Under the pieces are notes generated by a model, which was not told where the DNA came from, searched no databases, and saw nothing but the letters and a program-made list of their open reading frames with translations. This document shows, piece after piece, positions 43,810 to 52,014 of a stretch of 64,000 nt of DNA. The stretch lies in NCBI GenBank assembly GCA_963716865.1, contig CAVQUF010000004.1, forward strand, positions 62,001 through 126,000, written 5' to 3'. The translations under genes and the position numbers were made by a program. This DNA comes from AC-32 sp963716865 (GTDB lineage: Bacteria > Actinomycetota > Thermoleophilia > Gaiellales > Gaiellaceae). How positions within the stretch are numbered: position 1 is the first letter of the stretch; every line of letters begins with the position of its first letter.

Positions 43810-44186
43810 GCCGAGCGCTTCACCGCGTGGATATGCACGTCCACGGACGCGACCGGCAGGCCGGTCAGGCGCTCGACCTCGTAGGCGACTCGCGAGCGGA
43901 CGGTGGCGGCGACCTCGGCGAGGTTCAGCCCGTACTCGACGACGACGTAGAGCTCGATCGCAGCCGCGCCGTCCTGGTTGCGGACGACGATTCCGCGCCG
44001 CGCACGTCCGCGCGGAAGGAGCCGTGTCACCCGCTCGCGCGCGGCGCCGGGAGCCCGTGGAGACATGCCCACCACCCCGTAGCACTCGGCGGCCGTCCGC
44101 CCGACGATCTGGGCCACCGCGTCCGGCGAGATCGTGATCCGCCCGAGCGGCGACGGCACGGCGAGAGCGCTTTCCGTCTCCTCCAC
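43806..44186 (-). CDS. Asp23/Gls24 family protein
   Basis: 126-residue alkaline-shock-protein-like (Asp23/Gls24) protein. GRITISPDAVAQIVGRTAAECYGVVGM and VVEYGLNLAEVAATVRSRVAYEVERLTGL are family hallmarks. Commonly precedes fakA; linked to envelope stress, precise role unclear. GTG 44186. Confidence 0.9.
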   Translation of the reverse strand: MEETESALAVPSPLGRITISPDAVAQIVGRTAAECYGVVGMSPRAPGAARERVTRLLPRGRARRGIVVRNQDGAAAIELYVVVEYGLNLAEVAATVRSRVAYEVERLTGLPVASVDVHIHAVKRSA

Positions 44187-44270
44187 CCCCCTTAGACGCC
44201 TCCGCGAGCCGGCCGGGTTGCGTCAGCCCGCCGCCCGGGAGCCTGTGGATCGATCGTCACGCCCCTGTCA

Positions 44271-44385
44271 CGGTCGCGTCGAACACGCGTGCGCTCGCCC
44301 TCGATAGGCTCGCAGCGGGGAGGAGGTCGGGTGTGCCTTGAACAGGAGTCCGGGAACTTGGCGTCGCGTCCCGGTCGCCGCGGCG
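44271..44385 (+). other. Intergenic element similar to 47298-47405
   Basis: The stretch ACACGCG-GC...CC..GATA-GCTCGC..CGGGGAGGAGG-CGGG recurs in the same orientation at 47298-47405, with looser similarity continuing through TGGCGTCG. It could be a promoter (GATAGGCT as -10) with a conserved 5' region, or a small RNA. It lies between rpmB and asp23 and points antisense to rpmB. No known riboswitch pattern was recognised. Confidence 0.35.
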
Positions 44386-44386
44386 G

Positions 44387-44578
44387 TCAGACGGCCTTCT
44401 CGACCCGCCCGCTCTTCAGGCAGCGCGTGCAGACATACGCGCGCGTCGCCTTGCCGTCGAGCACGAGACGGACGCGCTGGAGGTTCGGGTCGAAACGCCG
44501 CTTCGTCGCCACCATCGAATGGCTCCGGTTGTGGCCGAACGAGGGCTTTTTCCCGCAGATTGCGCAGACCTTGGACAC
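44387..44578 (-). CDS. rpmB: 50S ribosomal protein L28
   Basis: 63-residue large-subunit protein. SKVCAICGKKPSFGHNRSHS with the CxxC pair, KRRFDPNLQRVRL and CTRCLKSGRVEK, giving a Cys4 zinc-binding form. ATG 44578. Confidence 0.96.
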   Translation of the reverse strand: MSKVCAICGKKPSFGHNRSHSMVATKRRFDPNLQRVRLVLDGKATRAYVCTRCLKSGRVEKAV

Positions 44579-44605
44579 GGCGGCGGAGTGTAGCTGAGCG
44601 AGCGT

Positions 44606-45373
44606 CTACGCAGGCGCGGCGCCCGCGGCCGCCCGCAGCTGGGCGAAGACGTCCGCCATCTCGAGCGCCGTGCGCACGGCCTCGGCGCCCTTGTCCAGGC
44701 GCTCGCGCGCCTGCTCCTCGTTGTCGCAGGTCAGGACGCCGAACGCGACGGGAATGCCCGTCTCGAGCCCGGCCAGCTGCAGCCCGCTCGCGGCCTCGCC
44801 TGCGATGTAGTCGAAATGCGGCGTCTCGCCGCGGATGATCGCCCCGAGCGCGACGATGCACGAGTAGCGGCGCGTCTTCGCGAGCGCCATCGCGGCGAGC
44901 GGGAGCTCGAAGGCCCCCGGAACCGGAACGACGGTGACCGCCTCACGGCCGACGCCGTGCCGCTCGAGCTCGTCGAGCGCGCGGGTGAGGAGCTCTCCGG
45001 TGAGGCCACCGTTGAAGCGCCCGACCACGATGCCCACCGACCGCTTGGTGCCGCTCGGCTCGCCCTGGATGACACCGTAGCCCTCGGGAACCTTGAGCTC
45101 GCCCGCAGCGTGGTCCGGCGGTCGGATCCTGGGGAGCTCGTCCTCCTCGGCCGGAAGCTCCTCCTCCTCCTCTTCCGGCAGCTCCTGCGCGGCAGGCGGC
45201 TCCTCGTCCTCCTCGAGCGGCCGCGGCTCCACGACCTCCGCCGGCGCGTCGGGATCAGGCCAGGGGAGAAGCTCGTCGTGGCGCTCCGCCTCCAGCCCGA
45301 CGGGCTCCTCGGGCGACCTTTCGTCGGCCTCCGCGCCGAGGCGGAGGCGAGGCTCCTCGACTCCCTCGCTCAC
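44606..45373 (-). CDS. ribH: Lumazine synthase with ~95-residue acidic N-terminal extension
   Basis: 255-residue protein. Residues about 108-255 are a complete 6,7-dimethyl-8-ribityllumazine synthase: VGRFNGGLTGEL, VPGAFELPLAA, GAIIRGETPHFDYI (His186 catalytic) and LTCDNEEQARERL (Arg223 region). Residues 1-95 are a disordered acidic, Pro-rich extension (EEDEEPPAAQELPEEEEEEL and similar). GTG 45373 overlaps the ribBA stop, and no suitable internal start precedes the core, so the extension is probably translated. Usual length is about 155 residues. The enzyme forms icosahedral 60-mers or pentamers in other bacteria. Penultimate step of riboflavin synthesis. Confidence 0.92.
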   Translation of the reverse strand: MSEGVEEPRLRLGAEADERSPEEPVGLEAERHDELLPWPDPDAPAEVVEPRPLEEDEEPPAAQELPEEEEEELPAEEDELPRIRPPDHAAGELKVPEGYGVIQGEPSGTKRSVGIVVGRFNGGLTGELLTRALDELERHGVGREAVTVVPVPGAFELPLAAMALAKTRRYSCIVALGAIIRGETPHFDYIAGEAASGLQLAGLETGIPVAFGVLTCDNEEQARERLDKGAEAVRTALEMADVFAQLRAAAGAAPA

Positions 45374-46623
45374 GCGTCGGTCTCCGGCTCGAAGCGCAGG
45401 TCCTGATGGTGCAGGCGGTGACCGAGCTTCGCGCGCTTGGTCGCGAGGTAGCGCCTGTTCTCCGCGTGCGGGGGCGTCTCGATCGGAACCTGCTCCACCA
45501 CGGATAGACCATAACCTTCGAGCCCGCTGATCTTCTTCGGATTGTTGGTCAGGATCCGGATCGTCGAGAGCCCGAGGTCGGCCAGGATCTGGTTCCCGAT
45601 CCCCCACTCGCGTGCGTCGGCCGGAAAGCCAAGCTCGAGATTGGCCTCGACGGTGTCCAGCCCGCCCTCCTGCAGCTCGTAGGCCTTCAGCTTGTTGAGA
45701 AGCCCGATTCCGCGTCCTTCCTGAGCCATGTACAAGAGCACGCCGCGGTCCTCCGACGCGATCTGCTGCAGGGCCTGGTCGAGCTGCTCGCCGCAGTCGC
45801 AGCGCAGCGAGTGGAACACGTCGCCCGTGAGGCACTCCGAGTGGACCCGGACGAGCACGTTCTGGATCCCGTCCACGTCACCTTTCACGAGCGCGAGGTG
45901 GTGCTTGCCGGTCAGCCTCTCCCGGAAGGCGATCGCGATGAAGTCGCCGTAGGCGGTCGGCAGCCGCACAGCGGTGCTGCGCTCGACCAGCTTCTCCGTC
46001 CGCCGCCGGTACTCGATCAGGTCGGCGACGGTGATCATCGTCAGCCCGTGCCGCTCGCAGTACGGAATCAGGTCGGGCACGCGTGCCATCGTGCCGTCGT
46101 CGTTCATCACCTCGCAGACGACGCCCGCCGGGTTGAGCCCCGCGAGCCTCGCGAGATCGACGGCGGCCTCCGTCTGGCCGGCGCGCCGCAACACGCCGCC
46201 CCCGCGAGCGCGCAGAGGGAACACGTGACCGGGTTGGACGAGATCCTGCGGCCCGCGGCTCGGATCGATCGCGACCTGGATCGTCCGCGAGCGGTCTGAC
46301 GCGGAGATGCCGGTGCTGACGCCTTCCCGGGCCTCGATCGAGATCGTGAAGGCTGTCCCGTACGGGGTCTCGTTGTGCTCGGTCATCGGCCGGAGCTGCA
46401 GCTCCTCGCAGCGCTCCTCGGTCAGGCAGAGGCAGATCAGGCCGCGGCCGTGCATCGCCATGAAATTGATCGCCTCGGGCGTGGCGAACTGGGCGGCGAT
46501 CGTCAGGTCACCCTCGTTCTCGCGGTCGGTGGCGTCGACCACGACCACGAACTTGCCCTGGCGGATGTCCTCGATCGCCTCCTCGATCGAGGCGAAGGCG
46601 GTGGATCGCGTGGCGGTGTCCAT
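45370..46623 (-). CDS. ribBA: Bifunctional DHBP synthase / GTP cyclohydrolase II
   Basis: 417-residue fusion. N half: 3,4-dihydroxy-2-butanone-4-phosphate synthase (VDATDRENEGDLTIAA, GHVFPLRARGGGVLRRAGQTEAAVDL). C half: GTP cyclohydrolase II with zinc site SECLTGDVFHSLRCDCGEQL and MAQEGRGIGLLNKLKAYELQ. Supplies both precursors of lumazine. Runs between ribE and ribH. Confidence 0.95.
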   Translation of the reverse strand: MDTATRSTAFASIEEAIEDIRQGKFVVVVDATDRENEGDLTIAAQFATPEAINFMAMHGRGLICLCLTEERCEELQLRPMTEHNETPYGTAFTISIEAREGVSTGISASDRSRTIQVAIDPSRGPQDLVQPGHVFPLRARGGGVLRRAGQTEAAVDLARLAGLNPAGVVCEVMNDDGTMARVPDLIPYCERHGLTMITVADLIEYRRRTEKLVERSTAVRLPTAYGDFIAIAFRERLTGKHHLALVKGDVDGIQNVLVRVHSECLTGDVFHSLRCDCGEQLDQALQQIASEDRGVLLYMAQEGRGIGLLNKLKAYELQEGGLDTVEANLELGFPADAREWGIGNQILADLGLSTIRILTNNPKKISGLEGYGLSVVEQVPIETPPHAENRRYLATKRAKLGHRLHHQDLRFEPETDA

Positions 46624-46642
46624 CCCCGTCGGATCGTACCCC

Positions 46643-47236
46643 TCAGCGGAGGGTCAGCCGCTCCACGTACTTGGCGAGCACGTCGACCTCGATGTTGACT
46701 GCATCGGCCGGTCGGAGGGCGGCGAGGGTCGTCTCGCGCAGCGTGTGCGGGACAAGGGCGATCGCGACGCCGTCGTCGTCGAGGGCGGCGATCGTGAGCG
46801 AGACACCGTCGACCGTGATCGAGCCCTTCTCGACGCAGTAGCGCAGGAGCTCCACCGGCAGGTCGAGCCAGATTCGCGAGCCGTCTCCATCGGGCTCCAT
46901 CGAGCGGACCCGGCCGATGCCGTCGACGTGGCCCTGGACGTAGTGGCCGCCGAGAGGCTCTCCCGCCCGGAGGGCAGGCTCCACGTTGACCTCTGCGCCT
47001 TCCGCGAGCTCGCCGAGCGTGGTGCGCGCCAGCGACTCGGGCACCGCCTGGAAGACGAGCTCGCCCTCGCCTGCCGCGATCGTCGTCAGGCAGCAGCCGG
47101 CAACCGAGACCGAGTCGCCCACGCTCGCCTGTCCGGCCGTCAGCGGGGCTGCGATCCGGAGCCGGAGCGCCCCGACGTCGCCGTTGCGCTCCGCTGCGAC
47201 GACGCGCCCTCGCTCACGCACGATCCCGGTGAACAT
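46643..47236 (-). CDS. ribE: Riboflavin synthase alpha subunit
   Basis: 197-residue enzyme dismutating two lumazines to riboflavin. The N terminus MFTGIVRERGRV is the family hallmark, and two homologous barrels follow, the second with GGHYVQGHVDGIGRV. Begins the ribE-ribBA-ribH run. No FMN riboswitch pattern was recognised in the 190 bp upstream. Confidence 0.95.
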   Translation of the reverse strand: MFTGIVRERGRVVAAERNGDVGALRLRIAAPLTAGQASVGDSVSVAGCCLTTIAAGEGELVFQAVPESLARTTLGELAEGAEVNVEPALRAGEPLGGHYVQGHVDGIGRVRSMEPDGDGSRIWLDLPVELLRYCVEKGSITVDGVSLTIAALDDDGVAIALVPHTLRETTLAALRPADAVNIEVDVLAKYVERLTLR

Positions 47237-47297
47237 GGGCCAAGGCTACCCCGACCGCCGGGCGGCGGCGCCTGCGCGACTTGTCACGCTTTTGACA

Positions 47298-47405
47298 CGA
47301 ATCCGTCTCAGACACGCGCGCCGTTCCCGGATACGCTCGCCTCGGGGAGGAGGCCGGGCGAACCGTACTAAGACCAGGTGGGCCCGAGCGTCTGGCGTCG
47401 GGTTG
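47298..47405 (+). other. Intergenic element similar to 44271-44385
   Basis: Contains GATACGCTCGCCTCGGGG then AGGAGGCCGGG, closely matching the element at 44271. TACGCT (47332-47337) with CAGACA 17 bp upstream could be a promoter for the small gene at 47429. An RNA role cannot be excluded. Upstream TTGACA (47292) stands out but is too far for this -10. Confidence 0.35.
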
Positions 47406-47428
47406 GTCGGTACTGCCACACTTCCTGC

Positions 47429-47620
47429 ATGAGGCTTGGCGAGTGGTATCGGCGCTGGCAGCAGCGGCGTCACGATCGCACCCTCGAGCAGTACGCGCAC
47501 CTGAGCGACGACGAGCGCGCGAAGATCGACCAGCTTCGCGACGAGCACAACCCGTTCTCGCAGATGGTGCGCGGGAGAGCGCCGACGCAGCAGCGAGACC
47601 GGCACTCCGACCACTTCTAG
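47429..47620 (+). CDS. Small charged hypothetical protein (63 aa)
   Basis: Unrecognised 63-residue protein: MRLGEWYRRWQQRRHDRTLE followed by a charged helix (YAHLSDDERAKIDQLRDEHNPF) and a polar His-containing end. Start ATG 47429; ribosome site weak. The only plus-strand gene inside the riboflavin block, preceded by the repeated promoter-like element at 47298. No membrane segment. Confidence 0.55.
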   Translation: MRLGEWYRRWQQRRHDRTLEQYAHLSDDERAKIDQLRDEHNPFSQMVRGRAPTQQRDRHSDHF

Positions 47621-47651
47621 GCAGCGGGCAGAGAGCTCGACCCGCGAGAGC

Positions 47652-48596
47652 TCAGGGCTCGCGGAGATACGCGGTCAGGAGGACGTCCTCGCCGACCGTC
47701 TCGCAGGTCAGGTGCTGGAGCTCGAGCGGATCGGGCAGCGCCGCTACCGGGCCCGGACCCTCGCCGGAGAGCCGGGGCGCAATGAAGACAAGCAGCTTGT
47801 CGACGAGGCCCCCGGAGAGGAACGACGCCGCCAGCGTCGGCCCGCCCTCCAGGAGCAGCGTCTGCACGCCCTCGTCGGCGAGTGCCGCAAGCTCCCCCTC
47901 CAGCGGCCCCGAGCGGAGCTCGAGCTCCGATCCCTCAGGCAACGGCCGCCGACCGAATGCCAGGCGCCTGGGCTGCCGCGTCGCCCCCACGCCGCGGGCC
48001 GTCAGCGCCGGATCGTCGGTCCGGACGGTTCCCGTCCCCACCCCGACCGCGTCCGAAGCTGCGCGCAGCTCGTGCACGTGCCGCCGGCTCGCCTCGCCGG
48101 TGACCCAGCGCGAGCCGGGCACCGTCACCCGCCCGTCCAGCGTCATCGCGACCTTGTAGGTCACGAACGGCCGGCCGCGGGAGATCCATACCCGCCACGC
48201 CTCGTTCTGGAGCCGCGCCTCCCACGAGTCGAGCACCTCGACCTCGACCCCCGCCGCGCGCAGCCGCTCGAAGCCCTTTCCGTCGACCTTCGGGTTCGGG
48301 TCGCCGGTGCCCGCGACGACCCGCGCGATCCCGGCCGCCACGACCGCATCCGCGCAGGGAGGCGTCGCCCCGTGGTGCGCACATGGCTCGAGCGTCACGT
48401 AGAGCGTCGCTCCGCGCGCAAACTCGCCTGCTGCGACAAGAGCCGCCACCTCCGCGTGCGGAGTCCCCGAGCCGTCGTACCAGCCCTCGCCCACGACCTC
48501 CCCGTCGTGAACGACCACCGCGCCGACGAGCGGGTGCGTCCGGTCGACCCGGCCGCGCCCCCGCTCCGCGAGCTCCAGTGCCCGCTCCAGGCTCAT
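47652..48596 (-). CDS. ribD: Riboflavin biosynthesis deaminase/reductase RibD
   Basis: 314-residue bifunctional enzyme. N-terminal cytidine-deaminase-like zinc domain (PHAEVAAL; EPCAHHGATPPCADAV) then NADPH-dependent reductase (VTYKVAMTLDGRV, GVGTGTVRTDDP, LLLEGGPTLAASFL). ATG 48596 overlaps the rpe stop by 4 nt; the long in-frame reading upstream is antiframe to rpe. Second and third steps of riboflavin synthesis. Confidence 0.95.
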   Translation of the reverse strand: MSLERALELAERGRGRVDRTHPLVGAVVVHDGEVVGEGWYDGSGTPHAEVAALVAAGEFARGATLYVTLEPCAHHGATPPCADAVVAAGIARVVAGTGDPNPKVDGKGFERLRAAGVEVEVLDSWEARLQNEAWRVWISRGRPFVTYKVAMTLDGRVTVPGSRWVTGEASRRHVHELRAASDAVGVGTGTVRTDDPALTARGVGATRQPRRLAFGRRPLPEGSELELRSGPLEGELAALADEGVQTLLLEGGPTLAASFLSGGLVDKLLVFIAPRLSGEGPGPVAALPDPLELQHLTCETVGEDVLLTAYLREP

Positions 48597-49285
48597 GCCC
48601 GCAGCGTCGCCTGCTCCACGAGCCCACGATACGCCGACGCCCGATCGTCGTGGCCGAAGATCGCGGCCCCGGCGATGAACAGTGTCGCCCCGGACTCCCG
48701 CAGCTCTGCGATGTTCTCCAGACCGACGCCGCCGTCCACCTGGATCTGCATCGACTCCGGCAGCAGCTCTCGCAACGCGCGCACCCGAGCGACCGCCTCC
48801 GGAATGAACTTCTGCCCCGAGTAGCCGGGGTGCACGCTCATGCAGAGCACCAGGTCGACCTCCGCCTTCAGCGCCGCGGTTGCTCCCTGCTCGACGCTCG
48901 TATCGGGATTCAGGGCCAATCCGGCCTGGAGACCGCACTCACGCGCCAGGGAGACGACGGCGGGGAGATCCGGACACGTCTCGACATGCACCGTGACGCT
49001 GTCCGCGCCGGCATCGGCGAACTGTGCGATGTGCCGTTCGGGGGACTCGACCATCAGGTGACAGTCGAGAGCGCCGCCGCTTGCGTGCACGAGGGGCGCA
49101 ATCCGCTGGAGCACGATCGGGCCCATCGTGATCGGCGGGATGAAGTGCCCGTCCCCGACGTCGAAGTGGAAGATCCGCGTCCCCGCGTCCAGGAGCCCCT
49201 CGACCTCCTCGCCGAGGCGAGAGAAATCCGATGCGTACAGCGAAGGCTCGACCTCGATGCCGCGGATCCACTCGGACCAGCTCAC
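48593..49285 (-). CDS. rpe: Ribulose-phosphate 3-epimerase
   Basis: 230-residue TIM-barrel pentose-phosphate epimerase. VEPSLYASDFSRL, HFDVGDGHFIPPITMGP, DCHLMVESPE, MSVHPGYSGQKF and QVDGGVGLENI are classic motifs with the metal His and Asp. Connects the arabinose/xylose pathways in this window to glycolysis. Between rsmB and ribD. Confidence 0.95.
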   Translation of the reverse strand: MSWSEWIRGIEVEPSLYASDFSRLGEEVEGLLDAGTRIFHFDVGDGHFIPPITMGPIVLQRIAPLVHASGGALDCHLMVESPERHIAQFADAGADSVTVHVETCPDLPAVVSLARECGLQAGLALNPDTSVEQGATAALKAEVDLVLCMSVHPGYSGQKFIPEAVARVRALRELLPESMQIQVDGGVGLENIAELRESGATLFIAGAAIFGHDDRASAYRGLVEQATLRA

Positions 49286-49295
49286 GCTCCTGATC

Positions 49296-50528
49296 CTAAG
49301 CGCGTAAGCGCGCGATGAAGAAGCCGGAGGTCCGGTCGCGCGAAGGCAGGGTCAGCAGGAACTCCGGGCGGCGGGGATCCGCGAACTGCGGCCATTCGCC
49401 CTGGAGCGACTCGACCTCGAGGCCGCTCGCGTCGACCACGGCCTCGTTTTCCTCGGCGTTGATCGTGCAGACGGCGTAGACAATCGTCCCGCCCGGCCGG
49501 ACACGATCCGCTGCGACGCCGAGCAGCGCGCGCTGCAGCTCCGGCAGAGGCCGGGCCCGCCAGCGCAGGTCCGGCCGCGATGCGAGCACGCCGAGCCCCG
49601 AGCAGGGCGCGTCGACGAGCACGCGGTCGAAGTCCCGGAGGTCGTCGGGAAGCTCGAGCGCATCGGCGTTCACGACGCGGACGTTCGAGGCGCCCAGCCG
49701 CGCGCAGTTCTCCTCGAGCTCGCGGGCGCGGCCGGGATGCTTCTCGACCGCCGTCACCTCACCCGCGAGCTGGGTCGCCTTGCCGCCGGGCGCGGCGCAG
49801 AGGTCGAGCACGCGCTCTCCTTCGCTGCTCGCGACGCAGAGCCCGGCCAGCTGAGACCCGCGGCTCTGCGGCCAGATCAGACCCGCCCGGAGCGCCTCTT
49901 CGTCCACCCGCTCGACGCGGAGCGCGTCCGGGAGATCGGGATCCGGGACGCCGTCGACGTGCCCCTCCACGCGCGGATTGCGGCGGACGACCGTCTCCGG
50001 CGGCTCGTTCTGCGCCTCGAGCAGCTCGAGCGCCTCGGCCTGCCCGAGCTCCCGCCACCACAGCTCGGCGACCCAGTTCGGGTACGAGTGCTTCAGCGCG
50101 GCCTGGGCCGGAGTCCCGGCCGGAAGCGCTTCGACGAGGTCGCGCAGGCCGAGTGCGAGACGGCGCATGACCGCGTTCGCGAACGACACCGCGCGCTCGA
50201 GGCCCGCGGCGCGCACGAGCTCCACCGACTCGTTGACGGCGGCGTGGACGGCGACCTCCGAATAGGCGAGCTGGTAGGCGCCGAGGCGCAGAGCCGCGCG
50301 CACCGGCGGGTCGAGCTTCCCAACCGGACGGCGGCCCAGCGCCTCGATCCCGTGGTCGAGCGTCCGGACCCGCTGGATCGTCCCGAACGCGAGCCGCTGG
50401 GCGAGCGCGCGGTCCCGCTGATCGAGGAGCGCCGCCGCCGAGGGGAAGGCGCGGTCGGCGTACGCGCTGTCCTCGAAGACGCGGACCACGGTGTCGAACG
50501 CCGCGCGCCGGGCGGGAGAGATGCTCAT
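49296..50528 (-). CDS. rsmB: 16S rRNA (cytosine-C5)-methyltransferase RsmB
   Basis: 410-residue enzyme methylating C967 of 16S rRNA. N-terminal NusB-like RNA-binding domain (residues about 1-130), then SAM site DLCAAPGGKATQLAG and catalytic-Cys motif VDAPCSGLGVLASRPDLRW. Follows fmt on the same strand after repeat A copy 3, the usual fmt-rsmB order. Confidence 0.94.
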   Translation of the reverse strand: MSISPARRAAFDTVVRVFEDSAYADRAFPSAAALLDQRDRALAQRLAFGTIQRVRTLDHGIEALGRRPVGKLDPPVRAALRLGAYQLAYSEVAVHAAVNESVELVRAAGLERAVSFANAVMRRLALGLRDLVEALPAGTPAQAALKHSYPNWVAELWWRELGQAEALELLEAQNEPPETVVRRNPRVEGHVDGVPDPDLPDALRVERVDEEALRAGLIWPQSRGSQLAGLCVASSEGERVLDLCAAPGGKATQLAGEVTAVEKHPGRARELEENCARLGASNVRVVNADALELPDDLRDFDRVLVDAPCSGLGVLASRPDLRWRARPLPELQRALLGVAADRVRPGGTIVYAVCTINAEENEAVVDASGLEVESLQGEWPQFADPRRPEFLLTLPSRDRTSGFFIARLRA

Positions 50529-50551
50529 GGTCGAACTCGCTGGCGCACTGC

Positions 50552-50626
50552 GTGTCGACCGGTCATTTCAGGCGGCGGGACGGGCAGAGCCCGCCCCGCC
50601 TACAGTTGACATCGCAAGCGACGTCA
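50552..50626. repeat. Palindromic repeat family A, copy 3
   Basis: GTGTCGACCGGTCATTTCAG, then hairpin AGGCGGcGG..GGGC-AGA-GCCC..CCcCGCCT, then the imperfect hairpin GACaTCGC-AA-GCGAcGTC ending on the fmt stop codon. Occupies nearly the whole 95-bp gap between fmt and rsmB. Confidence 0.75.
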
Positions 50627-51415
50627 TCGCAGCCCGCGGAGGAACTCGTCGTAGCTCATCCGCCGCCGGCCGTCCGGCTGGACCTCGACCGGCAGCAGCG
50701 CGTCGTTGTCGACGCGGGCCTTCCAGATCGTCACCGGCCGCCCATGGAGCTCGGCGCGCGCGCCGATGTGCGGCGAAAGCGCCCGGATCCGGTCGAGGAG
50801 CTCCTGCGGCGGCCGGCTCAGGTCGAGCTCGCGGTCGGCGAGGCCGATCTTCTCCGCGTAGGTCACACCCTCCGCCGGCTGCGGCGAGAAGCTCGGGTCG
50901 GGCAGCACGTCGTCGAGGAGCTCCATCGCGACCTCCGCGGCCTTCGCCGCCACGGTGCCGAAGTCGTCCTCGTCCTCGATCGCGAACGCGAGCTGCGCCG
51001 CGATCGGTCCGGCGTCGAGCTCCGGCTCGAGCCTGATGATCGTCACTCCGGTCTCGCGGTCGCCGGCCATCAGCGCCCTCTCGATCGGGGCCGCTCCGCG
51101 CCAGCGAGGCAGCAGCGACGGGTGCACGTTGAGCCAGAGCGCGCGCTGGAGTGCCGGCTCCGGGATCAGCACCCCGTACGCGGCGACCACGACCGTCTCC
51201 TCTGCCGGGTCGAACTCCGCGTCGATCTTCTCCGGCTGGCGAACCTCGATGCCGAGGCGCTCCGCCGTCTCCTTCGCGGGCGGCGGCGCGACGCGGCGCC
51301 CCCGGCCCTGCGGCCGGTCGGGCCGCGTCAGCAGGTACGCGATCTCGTGCTTCGACGCCAGCCGCTCGAGCACATCGGCGCCGAGCGGCGCCGTCGCGGC
51401 GACGGCGAGCCTCAA
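50624..51415 (-). CDS. fmt: Methionyl-tRNA formyltransferase
   Basis: 263-residue enzyme formylating initiator Met-tRNA. VAAYGVLIPEPAL and LNVHPSLLPRWRGAAPIERALMAGD contain the catalytic Asn/His and SLLPRWRG loop; a short C-terminal domain follows. Shorter than the common 310 residues. Adjacent to def, the enzyme that later removes the formyl group. Confidence 0.93.
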   Translation of the reverse strand: MRLAVAATAPLGADVLERLASKHEIAYLLTRPDRPQGRGRRVAPPPAKETAERLGIEVRQPEKIDAEFDPAEETVVVAAYGVLIPEPALQRALWLNVHPSLLPRWRGAAPIERALMAGDRETGVTIIRLEPELDAGPIAAQLAFAIEDEDDFGTVAAKAAEVAMELLDDVLPDPSFSPQPAEGVTYAEKIGLADRELDLSRPPQELLDRIRALSPHIGARAELHGRPVTIWKARVDNDALLPVEVQPDGRRRMSYDEFLRGLR

Positions 51416-51418
51416 GGC

Positions 51419-51994
51419 CTACCGGACGATGACGGGCTGCGGGCGCAGGACTGCGAGCGCCTCCCGGCGGGCCTCCGGCGTCGTCCGGTCCAGGATGAGG
51501 ACGCCGTCGAGGTGGTCGATCTCGTGCTGCACGATCCGCGCGGCCAGGCCCTCGAGCTCGAGCCGCACGTCGTTCCCCTGCGGGTCCGTCGCCTCGACCG
51601 TGACGCGCTCGTGCCGCTCGACGGGAATCACGACGCTGTCGAGCGAGAGGCACCCCTCGTCGTCGCTGATGCGCTCGTCGGAGGTCTCGCCGAGACGCGG
51701 GTTGACGAGCGCGACCACGTCGTCCTCCGGGTCGGCGTGGAAGACGAAGACCCTCCGCAGGACGCCGACCTGCGTGGCGGCGAGCCCGAGGCCGTTCGCG
51801 TCGAGGAGCAGCTGCTCGAGCCGCTCGGCCAGGCGGATCAGGTCGGCGTCGTGCTCCTCGATGTCGTGCGCCTTCATCCGCAGTACGGGATCGGGGTACT
51901 GGCGCACCTGGGCGAGCGCGATCAGGCGCCGGGCCTCCGCCTCGGCGTCGAGCTTCTCGTCCCTGACCTCGCCCACCTCGCTCACGTTCGTCAT
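51419..51994 (-). CDS. def: Peptide deformylase
   Basis: 191-residue metalloenzyme removing N-formyl from nascent proteins. The three motifs are GLGLAATQVG, EGCLSL and QHEIDHLDG (metal Cys, His, His). About 30 acidic residues precede the core (EVGEVRDEKLDAEAEARRL). ATG 51994 chosen; 4 nt from fmt. Long in-frame extension upstream is antisense-frame of priA and rejected. Confidence 0.94.
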   Translation of the reverse strand: MTNVSEVGEVRDEKLDAEAEARRLIALAQVRQYPDPVLRMKAHDIEEHDADLIRLAERLEQLLLDANGLGLAATQVGVLRRVFVFHADPEDDVVALVNPRLGETSDERISDDEGCLSLDSVVIPVERHERVTVEATDPQGNDVRLELEGLAARIVQHEIDHLDGVLILDRTTPEARREALAVLRPQPVIVR

Positions 51995-52014
51995 CTTAGT
52001 AGGGCCGTACGGGC

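Noticed and set aside
47237..47428. Possible FMN riboswitch before ribE
   Set aside because: The conserved AGGGCGGGGUGAAAUUCCC and CCGGCGGU-type segments are not found in either orientation.
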